Assembly (NCBI GenBank): GCA_015099395.1
Contig: AP024096.1
Span: forward strand, 3,410,001 to 3,474,000
Origin: Ktedonobacteria bacterium brp13
GTDB taxonomy: Bacteria; Chloroflexota; Ktedonobacteria; Ktedonobacterales; Ktedonobacteraceae
Length of the DNA stretch: 64,000 nucleotides
Reading direction: 5' to 3'
How positions within the stretch are numbered: position 1 is the first letter of the stretch; every line of letters begins with the position of its first letter. Under the pieces are notes generated by a model. That model searched no databases. It had not been told where the DNA came from and saw nothing but the letters and a program-made list of their open reading frames with translations. Position numbers and translations under genes: made by a program. Below, one piece after another: positions 8,502 to 14,764 of the stretch.

Positions 8502-9715
8502 ATGGAACTGACGGAGGAGGTGAAAGAGTTACTGATCAAGACAGCAAATGAATTAAAAAGCAGCGCTCGCCGTCTTTTTATGGCACGGACGATACGAGCA
8601 TTGGGAGAAGGAGGGTAACGCCGAGCCGAAGAGGAGTTAGGTTGGAATCGTGGAACAATCAGAAAAGGCGAGCATGAACTGAAAAGCGGACTGGTGTGTG
8701 TAGATGCCTTCAAGCTTCGAGGCAGGAAACGCAGTGAAGAGCATCTGCCGAACTTGCTGAAGGATCTCATCACCATTGTGGATGGGCAAAGCCAGGCCGA
8801 TCCGCAGTTTCGCAGTACTCGGCTCTATACGCGTCTGACTGCCGCAGAAGTCCGTCGCCAGTTGATCACGGCGTTCCATTACACCGATGCTGAATTACCA
8901 ACGGCAGTCACGATCACGACCAAGCTCAACGCGCTGGGATCTTCTCTTAGAAAGGTGGCCAAGACGCAACCCCAAAAAAACTCCCAGAAACGGATATCAT
9001 CTTCGAGCATCTAAAACAGGTCAATGAGGAGGCAGATGCGGAAGACTCGACCTTACGTCTTTCGATGGATGCCAAGGCGACAGTCAAAGTTGGTCCCTTT
9101 GCACGAGGAGGAAAGAGTCGCGTGCTAACCAAAGCGGCTGACCATGATTTTGAGGCAAAAGCCACAGTGACACCGGTGGGGATTTTCCTGCCCGCTTCCG
9201 ATGAGTTCTTTCTGTACGGGGTCGCCTCCAAAGTGACCAGCGACTGTCTGGTGGATCGTCTGGTGCAGTGGTGGGAGAGCGTGAAAGAGCGCTTTTCCCA
9301 CATCAAGACCCTCGTCATCAATGTGGATAATGGACCGGAGAATCACAGTCGTCGCACCCAGTTCATGCAGCGTTTGCTCGAATTTGTGCAACAGTATCAG
9401 ATCACCGTCCGTCTGGCGTATTATCCACCCTATCATAGCAAATACAATCCGGTTGAGCGCTGTTGGGGCATTTTAGAACAGCACTGGAATGGGTCCTTGC
9501 TCGATTCGGTGGATGCCGTCATCCAATTTGCCAAAACGATGACCTGGAAAGGGAACCATCCGATGGTCGAATTGGTGACGACCACCTATCAGACCGGGGT
9601 GAAGCTGACGAAGGAAGCCATGCAAGTGGTGGAAACCTACCTCCAGCGATGGCCTTCCCTGGAGAAATGGTTCGTAGATATCATGTATTCTCTGCCTGTT
9701 GGCAGGGATAATTAA
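8502..9715 (+). pseudogene. ISAzo13-family transposase with internal stop and -1 frameshift
   Basis: DDE transposase of the ISAzo13 family (Rhodopirellula-type transposase domain). The N-terminal part from ATG 8502 encodes the helix-turn-helix region but has TAA at codon 39 (8616-8618), where the second copy at 12108 has CAA (Gln). The catalytic part continues in the -1 frame to 9715 and shows the acidic residues in LSMDAK, INVDNGPEN and YNPVERCWG. The frames meet at A_AAA_AAC (8975-8981), positioned exactly as a canonical -1 slippery heptamer in the upstream frame, so the frame change may be programmed rather than damage. The TAA is more likely true damage, leaving this copy inactive unless read through. 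Confidence 0.75.
8975..8981 (+). promoter_or_regulatory. Slippery heptamer A_AAA_AAC for -1 frameshifting
   Basis: In the upstream transposase frame the codons read CAA AAA AAC; a one-base backward slip leads straight into the open downstream frame (CTC CCA GAA and on). This is the classical -1 signal. No stimulatory structure was modelled. Confidence 0.6.
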
Positions 9716-9733
9716 TTATTTGAGAGTCCCTAA

Positions 9734-10084
9734 CAACATGTGGCTTACTCGATCAATGTAGCAGGATCGAGCAAGCCACTATAGGGTCCCGACTATAGCA
9801 TAAAAAATACCAACTGACTGGGGGGAGGGAAAGTTAATCCCGCGTCTGCAGAGTGACATCGGAACGGTGCAGAAAGCGGGATCCACTTTCAGGCGGGGAG
9901 ATCATCGAGGCATGGCTGTGACCAGGAGTTGGCAGTCACATGTTGGCCACCTGGCGACGCGTTGTGATGTACGATCTGCTGTCACGGTTGTAGATCTCCG
10001 CATCTTCTCTCTGTTGGCTCCCTGTCACGGCTTCCCAGGGTGACAGCTTCGCGCATTTCACCCCTACCTACCCGTGAAAAGAGA
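9734..10084. other. Non-coding stretch between IS copy 1 and the tandem repeats
   Basis: No convincing gene. A hairpin lies at 9741-9754 / 9765-9778 (14 bp, one mismatch) immediately right of the insertion sequence. The remainder is unremarkable and grades into the GC-rich repeat block. Confidence 0.5.
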
Positions 10085-11233
10085 GACCTCCTCCACCTCC
10101 GGGCCGCTGGCGCGTCGTCCTCGCGCTTCTCCTGGCTCCGGGCTCTCCTGCAAGGATCTCCTTGTTCGCTCGAAATGTTGCATAGGTGTTCCCTTTCTGG
10201 CCTGGTGGCATCCGGCCTCTCTCTTATTCTTCGTCGGAGACATACCCCATGAAAACATCGTTTGTGTATGGGAGCCACGCTCCCCCTGGTGCCTCCTGTG
10301 GCAGGGGAGCCAGTTCCGGGCCTGCTTCATGCGCAGTGGAGACAGCATGCTCGCGGCCTCCAAGACGCTGCAAGCGGATGACGTCCACCTCCTCCACCTC
10401 CGGGCCGCTAGCGCGTCGTCCTCGCGCTTCTCCTGGCTCCGAGCCTGCTTCCTCCACACGGCTCCAGTCATTCACGCGCTGCCGGTCTCCACGCATCAAC
10501 TTGCTCAGCCCTCGCTGGGTTAATTGCTGGTGTTGGGGACGGCCTGGCATCTGGGTTTTGATAAAGGCTTTTGCCGCTCCATATCTCCTGGAGACAGCAT
10601 GCTCGCGGCCTCCAGGGCTGCGGAGGCGCACGTGGACCTCCTCCATCTCCGGGCCGCTGGCGCGTCGTCCTCGCGCTTCTTCTGGCTCCGAGCCTGCTTC
10701 CTCCACAAGGCTCCAGCCATGCGAGCTCTGCAGCTCTCCACTCATCAACTTGCTCAGCTCTTTCTGGGTTAATCGCTGGTTTTGGGGACGGCCTGGCATC
10801 TGGGTTTTGATAAAGGCGCTTCCCGCTCCATATCTCCTGGAGACAGCATACTCGCTGCCTCCAGGGCTGCGGAGGCGCACGTGGGGGACCTGCGGGACCT
10901 CCACAAGGCTCCAGTCATTCGCGCGCTGCTGCTCTCCACTCATCAACTTGCTCAGCTTTTTCTGGGTTAATTGCTGGTGTTGGGGACGGTCTGGCATCTG
11001 GGTTTCGATAAAGGCTTTTGCCGCTCCACGTGCCCTGGAGACAGCATGCTCGCGGCCTCCAGGGCTGCGGAGGCGCACGTGGACCTCCTCCACCTCCGGG
11101 CCGATGGCGCGTCGTCCTCGCGCTTCTTCTGGCTCCGGGCTCTCCTGCAAGGATCTCCTTGTTCGCTCGAAATGTTGCATAGGTGTTCCCTTTCTAGCCT
11201 GGTGGCATCCGGCCTCTCTCTTATTCTTCGTCG
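10085..11233. repeat. GC-rich tandem repeat block, ~250-bp units
   Basis: Unit starts marked by GAGACAGCAT lie at 10339, 10591, 10840 and 11038, giving spacings of 252, 249 and 198 bp; the third unit has lost an internal ~50 bp. Each unit ends near TGGGGACGG..TCTGGCATCTGGGTTT and most contain CTCCGGGCCG. A 152-bp segment is repeated with only about three differences at both ends of the block (10085-10236 and 11082-11233). All spacings are multiples of three. Confidence 0.85.
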
Positions 11234-11495
11234 AAGGTGTCAACGTCAGCTTAATTCTGCGCCAGGTTGCTTCTTCGCTTTTCGGGCTTAGCGTACAGTT
11301 TTTCATCTTTCGATGCACTGACCCCACAAAGTACTTTACGGCCATAAAATCGGCATTCCTGTCTGTGGCCCATTTCTCTGTGAGAGCCCTGGCTCTGGTG
11401 CCAGTGGTAACAGCTTCCGTAGCACGGACGCGCACGGGCCAGAATCCAGACGACCAGGTGCCTGGCACACTGAGCCGGAAGTCTGGTAGGCCCAC
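10224..11495 (-). CDS. Repeat-containing open frame, doubtful
   Basis: The minus strand stays open for 423 codons through the tandem repeats, giving repeats of 66-84 residues with shared words such as LSKLMSGE and RLRSPGGREHAVS. The protein is rich in Arg, Glu and Gly, with no known domain. Unit lengths divisible by three fit selection for an open frame, but the plus strand is also open here, so high GC alone could explain it. The neighbouring coiled-coil frame is on the same strand. No ribosome site is evident at the start. Confidence 0.25.
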   Translation of the reverse strand: MGLPDFRLSVPGTWSSGFWPVRVRATEAVTTGTRARALTEKWATDRNADFMAVKYFVGSVHRKMKNCTLSPKSEEATWRRIKLTLTPSTKNKREAGCHQARKGTPMQHFERTRRSLQESPEPEEARGRRAIGPEVEEVHVRLRSPGGREHAVSRARGAAKAFIETQMPDRPQHQQLTQKKLSKLMSGEQQRANDWSLVEVPQVPHVRLRSPGGSEYAVSRRYGAGSAFIKTQMPGRPQNQRLTQKELSKLMSGELQSSHGWSLVEEAGSEPEEARGRRASGPEMEEVHVRLRSPGGREHAVSRRYGAAKAFIKTQMPGRPQHQQLTQRGLSKLMRGDRQRVNDWSRVEEAGSEPGEARGRRASGPEVEEVDVIRLQRLGGREHAVSTAHEAGPELAPLPQEAPGGAWLPYTNDVFMGYVSDEE

Positions 11496-11554
11496 ACTCC
11501 CTCACGCTCACTCCCATGCTTCTTACACGCACCACACACAGGCCGCTCATCTGT

Positions 11555-11971
11555 TTACGCATTGCCGGTGTCGTGCGAGTGCTCCTGTGCCTTGTTCGCC
11601 TCGTTCTCAGCCTGTTTTGCATTCTGCATGGCGGCGACCTGTCGCTGCTCCGCCGCCTGAATCTCACGCTGGAGATCGTGTTGCAGTTGACTCCGCTCCT
11701 GATCTTGCCGTGCGAGCGCTGCGGTCATCTCCTGCCGGATCGCCTGCTGGAACGCTTCACGATCCTGCCGTTCACTCTCCAATTGCGTCCGGAGTGTGTC
11801 ACGATCAGCAACAAGCTGCTGGATCTCACGCTGGTGCTCGTCAAGCCTCAAGTTCAGCCCATCGCAGAGAGTATGTATGATCTCGTGCGTCTTGTCAAGC
11901 CGCTCCGTCCATGTTGGCCCATTTCCAATGTTCGTGACACCAGGGGCAAGACAGCAATATTGCTGAGAGCT
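11555..11971 (-). pseudogene. Coiled-coil protein fragment
   Basis: The frame is open for 139 codons but has no ATG, so it looks like a gene missing its 5' end. The translation is protein-like: after the words GNGPTWTERLDKTHEII there is a long Gln/Glu/Arg heptad-rich coiled coil (for example QEMTAALARQDQERSQL), ending at TAA. Beyond the stop the same frame continues with two CxxC-like cysteines, so the stop could be a CAA-to-TAA mutation. The truncated ISAzo13 copy lies 47 bp upstream of its 5' side. Function unknown; possibly the remnant of an accessory gene of a mobile element. Confidence 0.4.
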
Positions 11972-12018
11972 TCATGTTTTTCTCTTGTCCCTGGTCTTTC
12001 GCCGAGGAGAACTGACCC

Positions 12019-12556
12019 TTAGGGAAGCTAAAAAATTAAATTACCCCAGAAACATCCTTGCCTAGAGATGATAGACTAGAAGCAAAAAAGATACGGGAGG
12101 ATGGAAGATGGAACTGACGGAGGAGGTGAAAGAGTTACTGATCAAGACAGCAAATGAATTAAAAAGCAGCGCTCGCCGTCTTTTTATGGCACGGACGGTA
12201 CGAGCATTGGGAGAAGGAGGGCAACGCCGAGCCGAAGAGGAGTTAGGTTGGAATCGTGGAACGATCAGGAAAGGCGAGCATGAACTGAAAAGCGGACTGG
12301 TGTGTGTAGATGCCTTCAAGCTTCGAGGCAGGAAACGCAGTGAAGAGCATCTGCCGAACTTGCTGAAGGATCTCATCACCATTGTGGATGGGCAAAGCCA
12401 GGCCGATCCGCAGTTTCGCAGTACTCGGCTCTATACGCGTCTGACTGCCGCAGAAGTCCGTCGCCAGTTGATCACGGCGTTCCATTACACCGATGCTGAA
12501 TTACCAACGGCAGTCACGATCACGACCAAGCTCAACGCGCTGGGATCTTCTCTTAG
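12019..12556 (+). mobile_element. ISAzo13-family insertion sequence, 3'-truncated (copy 2)
   Basis: Matches the first 538 bp of the complete element at 8413 with only a handful of substitutions, then breaks off after CTTCTCTTAG. Beyond the break lies the start of an opposite-strand tnpB gene. Same orientation as copy 1. Confidence 0.85.
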
Positions 12557-12572
12557 GCAGCCGTATCAATAA
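12108..12572 (+). pseudogene. Truncated ISAzo13-family transposase
   Basis: Encodes the N-terminal ~150 residues of the transposase (helix-turn-helix and linker) and then runs into foreign sequence and a stop. None of the catalytic acidic residues are present, so it cannot transpose. It keeps CAA at codon 39, where copy 1 has TAA, which shows the ancestral reading. The start at 12108 is equivalent to 8502. Confidence 0.8.
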
Positions 12573-12624
12573 TGATATACCGCGGATCAGTTTTGCCAAT
12601 GATGGTTTGTTCCACTAATTGCAT
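12557..12624 (-). pseudogene. tnpB (IS200/IS605 OrfB) 5' remnant, 23 codons
   Basis: Reading leftward from ATG at 12624 gives MQLVEQTIIGKTDPRY, then five or six more residues before the frame enters ISAzo13 sequence. This matches the stereotyped N-terminus of IS605-type OrfB/TnpB proteins, the RNA-guided nuclease ancestors of Cas12. An AGGAG ribosome site lies a few bases upstream. Everything after codon 23, including the RuvC domain, is missing from this location. The junction coincides with the broken end of ISAzo13 copy 2. Confidence 0.65.
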
Positions 12625-12743
12625 CGCCGCTCTCCTCTTCCCTACCATCTTCACGCGTCTTCACTACAGGAGTATAACGCATTTACAAGCATTTAGCAAT
12701 GTTTACTGCAATTTGTTAGAAGTTTCAATCATACTATGATACA

Positions 12744-12782
12744 GTTTCACTGCCAGAACGTCAAAGATTCTGGCAGTGAAAC
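12744..12782. terminator. Perfect 15-bp hairpin
   Basis: GTTTCACTGCCAGAA and its complement around a 9-base loop, followed by CTGTCTTT. It could be a terminator or the subterminal hairpin of the lost IS200/IS605 element. Confidence 0.5.
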
Positions 12783-12825
12783 CTGTCTTTATTGATGCAG
12801 CCAAGTGATGGTATTTGCGTAATTA

Positions 12826-12906
12826 GGGTCCCCATCATTGCTCGGTTTTTTAGAATGGGAAAGTCCGGGCACAATGCCGGTCGATTGTGGGCAATAATGG
12901 GGTCAC
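12826..12906. repeat. Imperfect inverted repeat, relative of 7448-7486
   Basis: GGGTCCCCATCATTGCT at the left pairs imperfectly with GCAATAATGGGGTCAC at the right. The right half recurs at 7448-7486. It is followed by TATAAT (12912-12917). Nature unknown; possibly a solo insertion-sequence end or a small miniature element. Confidence 0.45.
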
Positions 12907-13003
12907 TATGGTATAATGGATGCATAGATTCAAAATACATACTCGATACGTTGGAGCAAACACGTGAAGGTCTACCCACATATCAATATGTGTACCTGTA
13001 GCC

Positions 13004-13060
13004 ACGTTCGCAGAAGCCGCATCGCATCTAAAGGATGGTAGCTCAGCCTTCTGCGAACGT
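13004..13060 (+). promoter_or_regulatory. Stem-loop in the cysS leader
   Basis: ACGTTCGCAGAAG (13004-13016) pairs perfectly with 13048-13060. It lies about 165 bp before cysS. The T-box antiterminator consensus (a GGTGG-type bulge) is not seen, so I do not call a T-box. The rest of 12907-13223 holds no gene. Confidence 0.35.
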
Positions 13061-13223
13061 ACGTGTGTGCCTTTCAACAACAGTAGAGTCGCTACTCCCC
13101 CCAACACACATCTTTTGTCTGAGCTACAATACAGCCCCATGTCATGCTGCAAGCAATAACACATAAGCACACAGATAGCACGATGAGCACGATGACAGAG
13201 ATAGATAGAGGAGACATGTTTTC

Positions 13224-14639
13224 ATGACAAGCAAACCAGTATACCTGTACAGTACGTTAACACGTACTAAGGATGAGTTTAAGCCACTCCAACCACCCCA
13301 TGTCGGCATCTATAACTGCGGACCGACAGTGTATAAAGATATTCATATCGGCAATCTCCGTGCGTTTACGACCACTGACCTGCTACGGCGCATGCTTGAG
13401 TACAACGACTACGATGTCTTGCTGGTACGCAACATCACCGATGTCGGTCATCTGCACGAAGGCGACGATCCACGTGGAGGCGAGGACAAACTGGAGCATG
13501 AGGCCAGGAAGAGCGGTCGTTCCGCCCACGAGATCGCCGAATACTATACACGCCTGTACCTGCGCGATGTCGAGGAGATGAATATCCTCCCAGCGCATAT
13601 TATGCCAAAGGCCAGCGACCATATTACAGAGATGGTTGAGATGACGGGGAAACTGATTGACAATGGGTTAGCGTATGTCAGCGACGGCAACGTGTACTAC
13701 GACGTCAGCAATTTCAAGCCGTACGGTGCGCTCTCCGGCAATACCGTCGAGAACCTGCGTACTGGTGGTCATGGACGAGCGCAGATGGAGATCGCAGAGG
13801 ATAAGGACGCAAATGAAGATTTTGCGCTCTGGAAACATGGCGACGCAACACGCCAGATGAATTGGGAGAGTCCCTGGGGCGTTGGCTTCCCCGGCTGGCA
13901 TATCGAGTGCTCAGCGATGGCGACCAGATATCTGGGCGAGCAGTTCGATATCCATACCGGTGGCATCGATCTTGTCTTTCCACATCATGAGGATGAGATC
14001 GCACAGAGTCAGGGCAGCAGCGGCAAGCAGCCTGTCCAGTACTGGGTCCATAACGAGTTTCTGGACTTTGGCAATAGCAAGATGTCGCGCTCAGTCGGTA
14101 ATGTATTGCTGTTGAGCAATCTTAAAGAGCGTGGCATTGAGCCAATAGCCTACCGCTACCTCTTGCTTACAGCGCACTATCGCTCGAAGCTGAACTTTAC
14201 CGATGATTCGATCAACGCAGCCCAGAACGCGCTCAACAATCTACGCGCCGATATCGCGGAGCTCCCAATTACCGCTACACCACAACAGTGGTCAGCGGAG
14301 GCGATCAAGACACGCGAAGCCTTCCATCAAGCCATTAATAACGATCTGGATATGCCAACTGCGATCAGTATTACACGTGAGGCTGCCCGTACACACAGGA
14401 TCGAAGCCGGCGAGCGTCGCCATCTGCTGCTCGACTTTGATCGTGTACTGGGTCTGCGTCTGGATACGGTGGAGCCGAAAGCTGAAGTTGTGGTCAGTGA
14501 TGAGGCCCTCGAACTGGTACGTCAGCGGGATGCCGCACGGACAGCACGTAACTGGGCAGAGTCAGATCGCTTGCGCGATCAACTTAAAGCGCTGGGCTTT
14601 GAGGTACGCGACACGCCCAAAGGCACGCAACTGGTGTAG
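13224..14639 (+). CDS. cysS: Cysteinyl-tRNA synthetase
   Basis: 471-residue class Ia aminoacyl-tRNA synthetase that charges tRNA-Cys in the cytoplasm. The HIGH motif is HIGN (41-44), the KMSKS motif is KMSRS (286-290), and the zinc site includes Cys32 in YNCGPT together with the WHIEC and HHEDE residues that set cysteine specificity. The C-terminal helical anticodon-binding domain is complete, ending in the usual short DTPKGT segment. The ATG at 13224 lies about 10 bases after GAGGAG; an ATG 8 bases earlier meets a stop at once. A terminator follows 8 bp after the stop, so it is probably monocistronic. Confidence 0.96.
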   Translation: MTSKPVYLYSTLTRTKDEFKPLQPPHVGIYNCGPTVYKDIHIGNLRAFTTTDLLRRMLEYNDYDVLLVRNITDVGHLHEGDDPRGGEDKLEHEARKSGRSAHEIAEYYTRLYLRDVEEMNILPAHIMPKASDHITEMVEMTGKLIDNGLAYVSDGNVYYDVSNFKPYGALSGNTVENLRTGGHGRAQMEIAEDKDANEDFALWKHGDATRQMNWESPWGVGFPGWHIECSAMATRYLGEQFDIHTGGIDLVFPHHEDEIAQSQGSSGKQPVQYWVHNEFLDFGNSKMSRSVGNVLLLSNLKERGIEPIAYRYLLLTAHYRSKLNFTDDSINAAQNALNNLRADIAELPITATPQQWSAEAIKTREAFHQAINNDLDMPTAISITREAARTHRIEAGERRHLLLDFDRVLGLRLDTVEPKAEVVVSDEALELVRQRDAARTARNWAESDRLRDQLKALGFEVRDTPKGTQLV

Positions 14640-14646
14640 AATAGGA

Positions 14647-14707
14647 GGAGGTAGCTGCTACTCTCAAGCGACACGTAACAGCTATCTCCTTTATTTTATT
14701 ATTTTCC
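14647..14707 (+). terminator. Rho-independent terminator after cysS
   Basis: GGAGGTAGCTG (14647-14657) pairs with 14679-14689 with one wobble, followed by a T-rich run (TTTATTTTATTATTTT). Confidence 0.7.
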
Positions 14708-14764
14708 TGTACTATGTTCCCGATAGCGCAAAGCAGCTATATCTACCCGGAGGAGGCATACAAT

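Larger units (their letters stand above)
8413..9733 (+). mobile_element. ISAzo13-family insertion sequence, complete (copy 1)
   Basis: About 1.32 kb, bounded by imperfect terminal inverted repeats: TTAGGGA at 8413 and its complement TCCCTAA ending at 9733, with A/T-rich matching continuing about 25 bases inward. It carries one transposase in two frames. The first 538 bp are nearly identical to 12019-12556. I see no clear target duplication. Confidence 0.8.

Noticed and set aside
10339..11038. CRISPR-like or replication-iteron array in the repeat block
   Set aside because: Units of ~250 bp with no short spaced repeats, no cas or rep gene nearby.
10186..11880. 564-codon plus-strand open frame through the repeat block
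   Set aside because: The translation is Ser/Pro/Arg-rich without protein-like periodicity, has no ribosome site, and runs opposite to the believable coiled-coil frame. Best seen as an effect of high GC.
12557..12624. Functional TnpB/omega-RNA locus
   Set aside because: Only the first 23 codons are present; no RuvC domain and no right-end RNA region.
12907..13223. T-box leader of cysS
   Set aside because: No recognisable T-box or specifier-loop consensus and no terminator/antiterminator pair directly before the gene.
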